Shown piece after piece: positions 1-7,737 of a DNA stretch of 64,000 bases. The position numbers were made by a program, and so were the translations under genes. The first letter of the stretch is position 1, and each line of letters starts with the position of its first letter. The DNA comes from Tepidicaulis marinus (lineage in GTDB: Bacteria; Pseudomonadota; Alphaproteobacteria; Parvibaculales; Parvibaculaceae). The stretch is taken from the NCBI RefSeq assembly GCF_000739695.1, contig NZ_BBIO01000003.1:62001-126000 (forward strand). The letters run 5' to 3'. A model generated the notes under the pieces. It saw nothing but the letters and a program-made list of their open reading frames with translations, had not been told where the DNA came from and searched no databases.

Positions 1-46
1 CGGTGCGGCGGGGGCGCGGGCGCGCGGACGCAAGGCCCCGTGAATG

Positions 47-80
47 CCGGTCATATCGCAGGGACCGGTCATGTCGCAGG
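47..80. repeat. two-copy 18-bp tandem repeat
   Basis: Two nearly identical 16-bp units (15 of 16 bases match) start at 47 and 65. They lie in a GC-rich stretch (1-179) where no convincing gene can be read. A short inverted repeat (CCTCCG at 130-135, CGGAGG at 145-150) follows. The purpose is unknown. Confidence 0.4.
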
Positions 81-179
81 CAAGAGCGCGGAGGGGAAGG
101 TGATCAGGGCTGCGCCGCCAATTCGGTGCCCTCCGCAAGGTTTTCGGAGGCGGCCTCTTCGGCGGCGCAGAAGCGTTAC

Positions 180-290
180 TTACTTCTTGGCCTTTTTCGC
201 TTTGGAAGCGGCGGCGCCGGCTTCCTTGGCGGGGGCTTTTGCGGTCTTGGCACCGGCGGCCTTGCCGCCTGCCTTCTGAGTCTTCGCCAT
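180..290 (-). CDS. 36-residue Lys/Ala-rich basic peptide
   Basis: The predicted 36-aa product (MAKTQKAGGKAAG...) consists almost only of Lys, Ala, Gly and Thr and ends KAKKAKK. The ATG at 288-290 is preceded on the minus strand by GGAGAG at a good spacing, which favours this start over a longer frame reaching 401. Composition resembles the basic tails of bacterial histone H1-like or AlgP-like proteins, and the next gene on the same strand is a larger protein of that type. It may bind DNA or RNA through charge. No fold or enzymatic motif is visible, and the assignment rests on composition, the ribosome-binding site and the neighbour only. Confidence 0.5.
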   Translation of the reverse strand: MAKTQKAGGKAAGAKTAKAPAKEAGAAASKAKKAKK

Positions 291-494
291 ATCTGGCTCT
301 CCAGTAAAGGGGCCCGCGTCCCTGGCACCATGCCGGCCGGAGGCCCGCTTAGTCATGCAGCATTCCGGGGCGTTGACGACGTGCCGCCCGGAAAATGCCA
401 CCAGATGATTTCGCCTTTAAGTTGATGATTCCGTCAATCGGAAAATGCGTAAGCGGAGCTTTTTTCGCGCCCGGACAGTGGCCGCGGGCAAAAT

Positions 495-524
495 AAAAAG
501 GGCCCGGCTGGCGGGCCCTTTTTT
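495..524 (-). terminator. rho-independent terminator of the histone-like gene
   Basis: A perfect 7-bp GC stem (GGGCCCG at 500-506 with CGGGCCC at 512-518) has a 5-nt loop and is flanked by an A-run and a T-run, so it could work in both directions. It sits just after the stop of the histone-like gene on the minus strand. Confidence 0.85.
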
Positions 525-540
525 GGAAAGACGGAGTGTC

Positions 541-954
541 TTAGACGGCGGGGGCGGCGGGCGCTGCCGGTGTGTCCATTTTCACCGGGGTCTTTTTGCG
601 CACGGGGCCCTTTTTCTTCGCTGCTTTTTTCTTGGCGGCGGGCTTTTTCGGAGCGGCTTTCTTTTTGGCGGCCGCCTTTTTCTTCGGCGCTGCCTTTTTC
701 TTGGCTACGGTTTTCTTCTTTGCCGCCGCCTTTTTCGTGGAAGCCTTTTTCGTTGCCGTTTTCTTGGCCGCAGCCTTCTTGGCTACTTTCTTTTTGGCGG
801 TCTTTTTGGCCGGGGCCTTTTTCACCGCTTTCTTCGCTGCCTTCTTGGCAGCGGTCTTCTTTGCTGCCGTCTTCTTTTTCGGGGCTGCTTTCTTGGCAGC
901 CGCTTTCTTCGTCGCCGCTTTTTTAACCGTCTTCTTGGCCGGTTTCGTTGCCAT
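541..954 (-). CDS. histone H1-like Lys/Ala-rich protein
   Basis: This 137-aa protein is built from repeated KKAA, AAKK and APKK units over almost its whole length. It ends in a short non-basic tail rich in Ala and Pro. The composition is that of bacterial histone H1-like or AlgP-type proteins, which bind nucleic acid through their positive charge and help to compact the nucleoid. The ATG at 952-954 is preceded by GGAGG and a strong terminator follows the stop, so it is a single-gene unit. The DNA is itself low-complexity, so copy number and length may vary between strains. There is no globular domain, and function is inferred from composition. Confidence 0.8.
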   Translation of the reverse strand: MATKPAKKTVKKAATKKAAAKKAAPKKKTAAKKTAAKKAAKKAVKKAPAKKTAKKKVAKKAAAKKTATKKASTKKAAAKKKTVAKKKAAPKKKAAAKKKAAPKKPAAKKKAAKKKGPVRKKTPVKMDTPAAPAAPAV

Positions 955-1121
955 CGTCGTGGCCTCCTATAGAGGGGGGTGTCGCGCCACGCATGGCCAT
1001 CCTGCCCCCGCAAGTCACAGTGACTCACCTCTCAAAAAATTCTGAGAGCTGCGGAATAAATTGGCAGTTACTTCTGCGAAGCTGTCAATCAAGAAGTGCC
1101 GGTCAGAGAGCCGATCGATGC

Positions 1122-2078
1122 TTATTTTTGCGCACCTGTGATCGCGCGAGCAAAGTTTTTGGCATTGAAGCTTTGAAGATCGTCGATGCCCTCGCCCACA
1201 CCGATGAGATGGACGGGCAGGCCGAAGCGTCCGGCGAGCGCGACGAGAATGCCGCCGCGCGCCGTGCCGTCGAGCTTCGTCATGATCAGGCCGGTCAGGC
1301 CGGCGGTCTCTTTGAAGACTTCCACTTGGTTGATGGCGTTCTGGCCCGTGGTCGCATCGAGCACGAGAAGGGAGAGATGCGGGGCTTCCGGATCGCGCTT
1401 CTTGATGACGCGCACGACCTTTTCAAGCTCGGCCATGAGGCCCGCTTTGTTTTGCAGGCGCCCGGCCGTGTCGATGAGAAGGACGTCGGTGCCTTCCGCC
1501 TTTGCCCGGTCGATCGCCTCGAAGGCAAGGCCGGCCGCATCGCCGCCGACTTTCGTTTCAACCACCGGGGCGCCGATGCGCTCGCCCCAGATTTTCAGCT
1601 GGTCGATGGCGGCGGCGCGGAACGTATCGCCTGCCGCGAACATGACGGATTTGCCCTCCGCCTTCAGCTTCGCGCCGATCTTGCCGATCGTGGTGGTCTT
1701 GCCCGAGCCGTTGACGCCGGTCACGAGCACGATGAAGGGCTTTTTGGAGCTGTCGATCTCGAAGGGCTTTTCGACGGGCGCGAGCACCGCGGCGATTTCT
1801 TCGGCGAGAATCTCGCGGATCTCTTCCGGGCTTACTTCCTTGTTGTAGCGGCCCTTGCCCACGGCCTCGGCAATCGCAGCGGCCTGATCGAGGCCCATAT
1901 CGGCCATGATCAGCAGGTCTTCGAGTTCCTGCAGCGTCTCCCCGTCCAGCTTGCGCTTGGTGAAGATGCCGCTCACCCCCTCGCTCAAGGCCTGGGTGGA
2001 GCGCTGAAGCCCCTCCTTCATGCGTTTGAAGAGGGATTTCTTTTCCGGTTTTTCAGGATTGGTCTCGTGCTCGCTCAT
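1122..2078 (-). CDS. ftsY: signal recognition particle receptor FtsY
   Basis: FtsY is the SRP receptor GTPase that docks ribosome-nascent chain-SRP complexes at the inner membrane. The 318-aa product shows the NG domain: an N-domain helical bundle to about residue 100, the P-loop GVNGSGKT near 121-128, DTFRAAA near 151, DTAGR near 203 and TKLDGTARGG near 267-276. The acidic A domain of enteric FtsY is almost absent, leaving about 40 charged residues at the N terminus, so the protein is a short form. The start codon overlaps the stop of mtaB by 4 bp (ATGA), so the two are probably translationally coupled in a dapF-mtaB-ftsY operon. The partner Ffh is encoded at 5.6 kb on the other strand. Confidence 0.97.
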   Translation of the reverse strand: MSEHETNPEKPEKKSLFKRMKEGLQRSTQALSEGVSGIFTKRKLDGETLQELEDLLIMADMGLDQAAAIAEAVGKGRYNKEVSPEEIREILAEEIAAVLAPVEKPFEIDSSKKPFIVLVTGVNGSGKTTTIGKIGAKLKAEGKSVMFAAGDTFRAAAIDQLKIWGERIGAPVVETKVGGDAAGLAFEAIDRAKAEGTDVLLIDTAGRLQNKAGLMAELEKVVRVIKKRDPEAPHLSLLVLDATTGQNAINQVEVFKETAGLTGLIMTKLDGTARGGILVALAGRFGLPVHLIGVGEGIDDLQSFNAKNFARAITGAQK

Positions 2079-3385
2079 GCGGGCAACATACCGATGAGCT
2101 TGCCATCCTCAAGCCCTTTGATCGTGAGCGGCAGGATTTCGCCTTCCCTTGCCAAAGCCGTCGCAGCGGCATCGGGCACGACCTGGAAGAAGTGCGGCGT
2201 GCGCCCGAGGCCGGGCTTTTCCATCAGCACGTTCTGCGTGGTGCCGAGTGCGCTTTGCAGGGCGCTTGTCAGGCGCGCTTCGCCTTTTTCGCGCAGGCGC
2301 CGGGCCCGTTCCTTGATGAGCGCGCCGTCCACCTGCGGCATGCGCGCCGCAGGGGTGCCGGGGCGGGCGGAGTAAGGAAAGACATGCAGGAAGGTCAGCT
2401 CGCACTCGTCGACAAGGCGGAGGGAGTTCTCGAACATCGCCTCGCTCTCGGTCGGAAAGCCCGCAATGATGTCGGCGCCGAAGGTCATTTCCGGGCGCAG
2501 GCGCTTGGCCTCCTTGCAAAAGGCGATGGCATCCTCGCGCGAATGGCGCCGCTTCATCCGCTTCAAGGTCAGATTGTCCCCGGCCTGGAGCGAGAGGTGA
2601 AGATGCGGCATGAAGCGTTCTTCTTCCGCGATGAGCCGCATCAGCGGTTCGTCCACTTCGATGGAATCGATGGAGGAAAGACGCAGGCGCTCCAGCTCGG
2701 GCACCAGCTTGAGGATGCGGGCGCAGAGATTGCCGAGCGAAGGCGTGCCCGGCAGGTCCGTGCCATAGGAGGTGATGTCGACGCCGGTAATGACCACCTC
2801 GCGGTAGCCATTGGCCACCAGCTTGCGGATCTGGGAGACGACTTCGCCCGCCGGCACCGAGCGCGAATTGCCCCGCCCGTAGGGAATGATGCAGAAGGTG
2901 CAGCGGTGGTCGCAGCCATTTTGCACCTGAACGAAGGCGCGGGCGCGCCCCTCGATGCCTTCCACGAAATGGCTTGCCGTCTCGCTGACCGACATGATGT
3001 CGTTGACGCGCACTTTCTCATTCTGGCCGAGGGAAAGGCGGGTGAAGCTTTCACCCTTCAGCTTTTCCTCATTGCCGATCACCGCGTCCACCTCCGGCAT
3101 GGCGGCGAATTCGTCCGGGTCGATCTGCGCGGCGCAACCCGTCACGACGATGCGGGCGAGCGGGTTTTCGCGGCGCGCCTTGCGGATCGCCTGGCGGGCC
3201 TGGCGCACGGCCTCGTTCGTCACCGCGCAAGTGTTGACGATGATGGCGTTTTCGAGCCCAGCTTTTTCGGCATGGCCGCGCATCACCTCGGATTCGTATG
3301 TATTGAGGCGGCAGCCGAAGGTGAGGATTTCGGCAGGCTTTACCTCCCGTTCCTCATCGCCGCCCTTGTGAAGATGCGCGCTCAT
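2075..3385 (-). CDS. mtaB: tRNA t6A37 methylthiotransferase MtaB
   Basis: MtaB is a radical-SAM enzyme that converts t6A at position 37 of ANN-decoding tRNAs to ms2t6A. The 436-aa product has the UPF0004 domain with cysteines near 25, 53 and 84 that hold the auxiliary iron-sulfur cluster. It also has the radical-SAM CxxxCxxC motif (CDHRCTFC, cysteines near 158, 162 and 165) and a C-terminal region compatible with a TRAM-like domain. The TFGCRLN opening is typical of MtaB rather than MiaB. It overlaps dapF upstream and ftsY downstream by 4 bp each. The first 16 residues are poorly conserved in type, so a slightly later start is possible. Confidence 0.95.
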   Translation of the reverse strand: MSAHLHKGGDEEREVKPAEILTFGCRLNTYESEVMRGHAEKAGLENAIIVNTCAVTNEAVRQARQAIRKARRENPLARIVVTGCAAQIDPDEFAAMPEVDAVIGNEEKLKGESFTRLSLGQNEKVRVNDIMSVSETASHFVEGIEGRARAFVQVQNGCDHRCTFCIIPYGRGNSRSVPAGEVVSQIRKLVANGYREVVITGVDITSYGTDLPGTPSLGNLCARILKLVPELERLRLSSIDSIEVDEPLMRLIAEEERFMPHLHLSLQAGDNLTLKRMKRRHSREDAIAFCKEAKRLRPEMTFGADIIAGFPTESEAMFENSLRLVDECELTFLHVFPYSARPGTPAARMPQVDGALIKERARRLREKGEARLTSALQSALGTTQNVLMEKPGLGRTPHFFQVVPDAAATALAREGEILPLTIKGLEDGKLIGMLPA

Positions 3386-4251
3386 GAGGCGCTCCTTCCG
3401 GCATAAGCTTCCCAGTCGAGCTCGCCTTTATAGTCGAGCTCGGCGGGGCCGGTCATATAGACGTGATTGTCCGCCTCGCGCCATTCGATGGTGAGCTCGC
3501 CGCCGGGCAGTGCGACTTGCACGATGCGCTCGGTCAGGCGCTTGCGGATCGCGGCGACGCCCGCCGCGCAGGCAGCGGTGCCGCAGGCCCGTGTCAGGCC
3601 TGCGCCGCGCTCCCAAACGCGCAAGGTGATGTGGGTGCGGCTGTCGACCTGCGCGAGCGAGATATTGGCGCGCTCGGGAAAGATCGGGTGATGTTCGAGC
3701 ATCGGTCCGATCTGCGCGAGGTTATAGGCGTTCACATCCTGCACGAAAAAGATCGCGTGGGGATTGCCCATATTCACGGCGGCGGGCGTATGCAGGATCG
3801 GCGCGTCGATGGGGCCGATCTGCAATTCGATGCCGCGCGTGTCGCGGATTTCTTCTGAAAGCGGGATCTGGTGCCATTCAAGGCGCGGCTCGCCCATATC
3901 GACGGTGATAAGTCCGTCCCCGCCCGGCATGGCGCGCAAGGTGCCCGCCACGGTTTCGACCGCCACTTCTTCCTTGCCGCTTTCCTGCATCAGAAGATCG
4001 CCGATGCAGCGCGTGGCGTTGCCGCAGGCTTCCACCCGCTCGCCGTCATTGTTCCAAATATCCATGAAGGCATCGCCGCCATCCCGCGCCGGTTCGATGA
4101 CGATGAACTGGTCGCAGCCGATGCCGTTTTCGCGGCTCGATATGGCGGCGACGATTTCCGGCGTCAGCTCCAGCGCGCGCGCACGGGCATCCAGCACGAC
4201 GAAGTCGTTGCCGAGGCCGTTCATCTTCAAATAGGGCACGCGGGTTGCCAT
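3382..4251 (-). CDS. dapF: diaminopimelate epimerase
   Basis: DapF interconverts LL- and meso-diaminopimelate in the lysine and peptidoglycan precursor pathway, using two cysteines and no cofactor. The 289-aa product has the opening KMNGLGNDFVV, the first catalytic cysteine in ACGNATRC (near residue 76) and the second in RACGTAAC (near residue 223), as in the family. Length is normal. It is the first gene of a minus-strand operon with mtaB and ftsY, an order common in Alphaproteobacteria. The upstream region is shared with the divergent CinA-like gene and contains a 13-bp tandem repeat. Confidence 0.97.
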   Translation of the reverse strand: MATRVPYLKMNGLGNDFVVLDARARALELTPEIVAAISSRENGIGCDQFIVIEPARDGGDAFMDIWNNDGERVEACGNATRCIGDLLMQESGKEEVAVETVAGTLRAMPGGDGLITVDMGEPRLEWHQIPLSEEIRDTRGIELQIGPIDAPILHTPAAVNMGNPHAIFFVQDVNAYNLAQIGPMLEHHPIFPERANISLAQVDSRTHITLRVWERGAGLTRACGTAACAAGVAAIRKRLTERIVQVALPGGELTIEWREADNHVYMTGPAELDYKGELDWEAYAGRSAS

Positions 4252-4352
4252 GGCTGCGCCTTTGATCTCGTAAAGCCCTGTTCCTCAGGGGTTCTATGCG
4301 CGTTATATGGCGAAAGAGGGGTAAATTGCCAATAAAGCCTTGCCGCAACCTT

Positions 4353-4404
4353 GTCGCAGGGCTGGGTCGCAGGGCTGGGTCGCAGGGCTGGGTCGCAGGG
4401 CTGG
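4353..4404. repeat. 4 x 13-bp perfect tandem repeat
   Basis: Four exact head-to-tail copies of GTCGCAGGGCTGG fill 4353-4404. The array lies between the divergent dapF and CinA-like genes, ending 23 bp before the ATG at 4428. A 13-bp unit is not a multiple of three, so it is not coding in character. It may be a slippage-prone microsatellite in the shared promoter region. Confidence 0.9.
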
Positions 4405-4427
4405 CGCGGAAGGGAAAAGGACACGCG

Positions 4428-4913
4428 ATGGATGAGTTAAGAGAGCTGGCGGGCCGGGCAGGCATGCTCTTGAAAGCGCGCGGAGAGCGCCTCGCGGTCA
4501 CCGAATCCACCTGCGGGGGGCTGCTTTCCGCCGCTTTCGTCGCGCAGCCCGGCGCTTCCGGCTTTTATCTCGGCGGCGCGGTCATTTATACGCGCGAGGC
4601 GGGACGAGCTCTTTACCAGATAGAGGCGGCGGCGCTGAAAGGTAAAAGCCCGCTCACGGAAGATTATATCGCTGCCCTTGCCGAAGGTTTCCGCGGCCAG
4701 ATGGGGGCGGACTGGGCGCTCGGGGAAATGGGCGCGGCCGGGCCCGATCCCTCGCCTTACGGGCCCCCTGCCGGCACCGCCGCCATCGCCCTTGCGGGCC
4801 CCAGCCCCTCTGCCCGCATCGTTTCGACCGGGGTCGCCACGCGGGCTGAGAACATGCGCCTTTTCGCCAAAGCCGCGCTGGAGCTGCTGATCGAGGGGCT
4901 GGAAGGGGCTTAG
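4428..4913 (+). CDS. CinA C-terminal-domain family protein
   Basis: The 161-aa product matches the stand-alone CinA C-terminal (PncC-like) domain, whose characterised members deamidate nicotinamide mononucleotide. It reads VTESTCGG near residues 24-31, where canonical PncC has ESCTGG. In the segment reading YTREAGRA, the family's usual lysine (YSNEAK in E. coli PncC as I recall it) is absent. The GAAGPDPSPYGPPAGT segment fits the conserved glycine-rich turn. The ATG at 4428 has an AAGGGAAAAGGA Shine-Dalgarno region. Longer upstream reading would translate the tandem repeat and is unlikely. Amidase activity is uncertain because of the substitutions. Confidence 0.75.
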   Translation: MDELRELAGRAGMLLKARGERLAVTESTCGGLLSAAFVAQPGASGFYLGGAVIYTREAGRALYQIEAAALKGKSPLTEDYIAALAEGFRGQMGADWALGEMGAAGPDPSPYGPPAGTAAIALAGPSPSARIVSTGVATRAENMRLFAKAALELLIEGLEGA

Positions 4914-4928
4914 GGTACCGCTACTGTC

Positions 4929-5017
4929 GTCACCCTCGCGCTTGACGCGTGGGTCCATGAGGAGGCTGCGATCTGTGGAGACGCTGTTTGGACCCCGGCT
5001 CGCAGGCCGGGGTGACG
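4929..5017. repeat. inverted pair of the GTCACCC/GGGTCCA intergenic repeat
   Basis: Two copies of a ~29-bp element occur here in opposite orientation: 4929-4957 (GTCACCC...GGGTCCA, diverged) and 4989-5017 (TGGACCCC...GGGGTGACG). The same element recurs as pairs at 27698-27798 and 33001-33100, and as a variant at 11860. It fills the gap between the CinA-like gene and the convergent flagellar-rod-like gene. Confidence 0.75.
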
Positions 5018-5043
5018 GGCGGTGATAGTGGAAAGGCCCTGCC

Positions 5044-5346
5044 TCAGGAAAGAATATCAATCACCTCCCGCTCCGTCTCGGAGACGGCGGCGAAGACCTT
5101 GGCATTGGCCTTATAGGCGTGTTCGGCCTGGAGAAGGTCGAGCGTGCCGGTGAGGAGTGTGTCCTCCGGCGGCCGGGAGAGGGGCTGTGTGCCCGTCAGC
5201 GGGCCCGCCTGAAGCGTCTCGAGGGGCGTCTCGGAGGTATTTTCGGGCCGGGAGACGGGGGCGCGGGCAATCGTCTCCGCTGCTTTTGTGAAAGCGGCGG
5301 CGGCGGATTTAAGCCCTGTCAGGGCGTGGGAAAGCGCGCCGATCAT
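5044..5346 (-). CDS. small flagellar-rod-like protein (FlgC/FlgG-type termini)
   Basis: This 100-aa protein looks like the two ends of a flagellar rod or hook protein joined by a short linker. The N terminus (ALSHALTGLKSAAAAFTKAAETIA) resembles the rod-protein N-terminal helix that normally carries the ANDLANANT-type motif. The C terminus (LLQAEHAYKANAKVFAAVSE) resembles the flagellar rod C-terminal domain (AYQANAKV). The middle is only about 45 residues, rich in Pro and Thr. No other flagellar gene is nearby. It could be an accessory rod or export component, or a coiled-coil protein of unrelated role. The similarity is by eye. Confidence 0.55.
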   Translation of the reverse strand: MIGALSHALTGLKSAAAAFTKAAETIARAPVSRPENTSETPLETLQAGPLTGTQPLSRPPEDTLLTGTLDLLQAEHAYKANAKVFAAVSETEREVIDILS

Positions 5347-5567
5347 GGAGCCAAGGCTAGCGAGGGCCTTTTACCGGGGCCTAAAGGAAATCGGCGGCAT
5401 TTTAACGGCTTGGCGCTCCCTGGGCGCTCCCATCCGGTTCATGCCCCTCAAAATGGCGCGATAGAGCGATTATCTTGACTCTCAGCCTGCCTTCAGCCTA
5501 ATTTCCGGCCACCTTTCGGAACAATCTGTCCCGAATGGTCCGGATGAGGCCAATTGGCCAGGATCAC

Positions 5568-5597
5568 CACCTGTCGGCGAGGGTTCGCTCACAGGTG
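5568..5597 (+). other. stem-loop in the ffh leader
   Basis: CACCTGT at 5568-5574 pairs with ACAGGTG at 5591-5597. An inner GCGA/TCGC stem (5577-5580 with 5585-5588) caps it. It ends 36 nt before the ffh start codon. It has no T-run, so it is not an ordinary terminator. It does not match the conserved core of 4.5S RNA. Confidence 0.5.
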
Positions 5598-5633
5598 CAA
5601 ATTTCTTTTGCGTATAAGGGTTTAGCGCAAGGC

Positions 5634-7169
5634 ATGTTCGAGAATCTTCAGGACCGGCTTTCCGGCGTCTTCGACAAACTGACCGGGCGCGGCGCGCTGT
5701 CGGAAAAGGATGTCGATGAGGCGCTGCGCGAGGTGCGCCGGGCGCTGCTCGAAGCCGATGTGGCGCTGCCTGTCGCCCGCGCTTTCGTGGAGAAAGTGCG
5801 CACGCGCGCGGTGGGCCATGAAGTCCTGAAATCCGTGACGCCCGGCCAGCAGGTCGTCAAGATCGTCCATGACGCGCTGGTCGATACGCTGGGCGCGGAG
5901 GCGGCGGAAATTTCGCTCAATGCCCCGGCCCCCGTCGCCATCATGATGGTGGGCCTGCAGGGCTCGGGTAAGACGACCTCGACCGCGAAGATCGCCAAGC
6001 GGCTGATGAAACGGGAAAAGCGCAAGGTCCTGATGGCCTCGCTCGACACCCGCCGCCCGGCTGCCCAGGAACAGCTCAAAGTGCTGGGCGAGCAGAACGA
6101 TATTCCCACCCTTGCCATTGTCGAAGGCCAGGAGCCTGTGGCGATCGCAAGGCGCGCGATGGAAGCGGGCCGTCTTGGCGGCTATGACGTGGTCTTGCTC
6201 GACAGCGCCGGCCGGCTGCATGTCGATGAAGCGCTGATGGCCGAGATCACCCAAGTGCGCGATCTTGCCCATCCCCATGAAACGCTGCTCGTGGCCGACA
6301 GCTTGACCGGTCAGGACGCGGTGAACGTCGCCGAGCAGTTCCAGTCCCGCATCGGGCTGACCGGTATCGTGCTGACGCGGACGGATGGTGACGGGCGCGG
6401 CGGCGCTGCCCTTTCCATGCGCCATGTCACGGGCGTGCCGATCAAACTTCTGGGCACGGGCGAGAAGATCGACGAGCTGGAGGATTTCGATCCCCGCCGC
6501 ATCGCCGGGCGCATTCTCGGCCAGGGCGATGTCGTCAGCCTGGTGGAAAAAGCCGCCGAGACCATCGACGCGGAAAAAGCCGAGCGCATGGCGCGCAAGA
6601 TGAAGAAGGGTCAGTTCGACCTCGACGATCTTGCCGAGCAATTGCAGCAGATGGGCAAGATGGGCGGCATGGCGGGGGTGCTTGGCATGTTGCCGGGCAT
6701 GGGCAAGATCAAGAAGCAGCTCGGCCAAGCCCAGCTCGATGACAGCATTTTCAAACGTCAGGCGGCGATCATCTCCTCCATGACGAAACAGGAACGGCGC
6801 AACCCCAAAGTGCTGAATGCCAGCCGCAAGAAGCGCGTGGCCGCCGGCTCGGGCACGTCGGTGCCGGAGATCAACCGCCTGCTCAAGATGCACCGCCAGA
6901 TGGCGGACATGATGAAGCAGATGGGCAAGAAGGGCATGAAAGGCCTTTTCGGCGGCATGGGTGGCGGTATGGGCGGCCTGATGGGCGGCGGCATGCCCGA
7001 GATGCCGAGCGATCCGAAAGAGGCCGAACGGCTCTTGCAGCAAATGGGCGGGAGCGGCGGTTTGCCGCCCGGCCTCGGGTCGAACTCGATCGCCGGCGGC
7101 GGCCTGCCGGGGCTTGGGGGTCCGGGCGGTCTTCCCGGTCTGCCTTCAGGGCGCGGCAAAAAGAAGTGA
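5634..7169 (+). CDS. ffh: signal recognition particle protein Ffh
   Basis: Ffh is the SRP54 GTPase that, with 4.5S RNA, recognises signal sequences at the ribosome and hands them to FtsY. The 511-aa product begins MFENLQDRLSGVFDKL, the usual Ffh start, which fixes the ATG at 5634. It has the P-loop GLQGSGKT near 107-114, DTRRPAA, DSAGR and TRTDGDGRGG in the G domain. A methionine-rich M domain follows from about residue 300, with a Gly/Met/Pro-rich low-complexity tail of about 70 residues. The family's usual TK(L/M)DG motif reads TRTDG here. It heads the ffh-rpsP-rimM-trmD-rplS block. Confidence 0.97.
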   Translation: MFENLQDRLSGVFDKLTGRGALSEKDVDEALREVRRALLEADVALPVARAFVEKVRTRAVGHEVLKSVTPGQQVVKIVHDALVDTLGAEAAEISLNAPAPVAIMMVGLQGSGKTTSTAKIAKRLMKREKRKVLMASLDTRRPAAQEQLKVLGEQNDIPTLAIVEGQEPVAIARRAMEAGRLGGYDVVLLDSAGRLHVDEALMAEITQVRDLAHPHETLLVADSLTGQDAVNVAEQFQSRIGLTGIVLTRTDGDGRGGAALSMRHVTGVPIKLLGTGEKIDELEDFDPRRIAGRILGQGDVVSLVEKAAETIDAEKAERMARKMKKGQFDLDDLAEQLQQMGKMGGMAGVLGMLPGMGKIKKQLGQAQLDDSIFKRQAAIISSMTKQERRNPKVLNASRKKRVAAGSGTSVPEINRLLKMHRQMADMMKQMGKKGMKGLFGGMGGGMGGLMGGGMPEMPSDPKEAERLLQQMGGSGGLPPGLGSNSIAGGGLPGLGGPGGLPGLPSGRGKKK

Positions 7170-7177
7170 TCTTGAGA

Positions 7178-7236
7178 TTTTGAATTCAGATTTTTGAGTT
7201 CAGAGATCGGTTTTGAGAATTAACGGGCGCAAGCCC
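7178..7236 (+). other. AT-rich leader with direct repeats and GCAA hairpin before rpsP
   Basis: Two near-identical 13-mers (TTTTGAATTCAGA at 7178 and TTTTGAGTTCAGA at 7192) and a further TTTTGAGA stand out as AT-rich against the GC-rich surroundings. They are followed by a small hairpin, GGGC-GCAA-GCCC, at 7225-7236. The region separates ffh from rpsP and may carry a promoter or a post-transcriptional site. Confidence 0.4.
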
Positions 7237-7267
7237 TTGAGTTGAGCGAAGAAAAGGAAGTTCAAAT

Positions 7268-7684
7268 ATGGCAACGAAAATTCGTCTGGCCCGTGGCGGC
7301 ACCAAAAAGCGTCCCTTCTACCGGATCGTGGTCGCCGATGTGCGCTCGCCCCGCGATGGCCGCTTTATCGAAAAGATCGGCACGTTCAACCCGCTGCTGC
7401 CGAAAGATCATGCAGAGCGCCTGAAGCTCGATACCGAGCGTGCGCAGCATTGGCTCGGCCAGGGCGCCAAGCCGACCGACCGTGTGGCCCGTTTCCTCGA
7501 TGCCGCCGGCCTCATCAAGCGCGAAGCCCGCAACAACCCGAACAAGGGCAAGCCGGGTCAGAAAGCGCAGGAGCGTCTGGAAGCCGAGCGTTTGAAAGCG
7601 GAAGAAGCCAAAGCTGCTGCCGAGGCACCGGCTGAAGAAGCGCCTGCCGAGGAAGCTGCGGCAGAGGAATCTGCCGAAGCCTGA
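7268..7684 (+). CDS. rpsP: 30S ribosomal protein S16
   Basis: S16 stabilises the 5' domain of 16S rRNA in the 30S subunit. The 138-aa protein starts [24 protein letters not shown], the family's canonical opening, after an AAGGAAG ribosome-binding site. The S16 core ends near residue 85. The remaining ~50 residues are a charged tail that becomes pure Ala/Glu/Pro ([21 protein letters not shown]), longer than in enteric S16 but seen in many Alphaproteobacteria. It lies 98 bp after ffh and 53 bp before rimM. Confidence 0.98.
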   Translation: MATKIRLARGGTKKRPFYRIVVADVRSPRDGRFIEKIGTFNPLLPKDHAERLKLDTERAQHWLGQGAKPTDRVARFLDAAGLIKREARNNPNKGKPGQKAQERLEAERLKAEEAKAAAEAPAEEAPAEEAAAEESAEA

Positions 7685-7737
7685 TTGGGGCCTGATTGGG
7701 TCAAGGCGGCAAGAGCCCGGTGCGAGAGGATTGAGGC

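Noticed and set aside
541-954. Plus-strand frames rich in Phe, Leu and Arg across this region
   Set aside because: They are antisense readings of the Lys/Ala-rich histone-like gene and have no ribosome-binding site or family features.
4353-4404. Possible CRISPR array
   Set aside because: Units are only 13 bp and directly adjacent, with no spacers and no cas genes.
5535-5633. 4.5S (SRP) RNA gene upstream of ffh
   Set aside because: The hairpin there lacks the conserved SRP-RNA asymmetric loop and GGAA tetraloop core.
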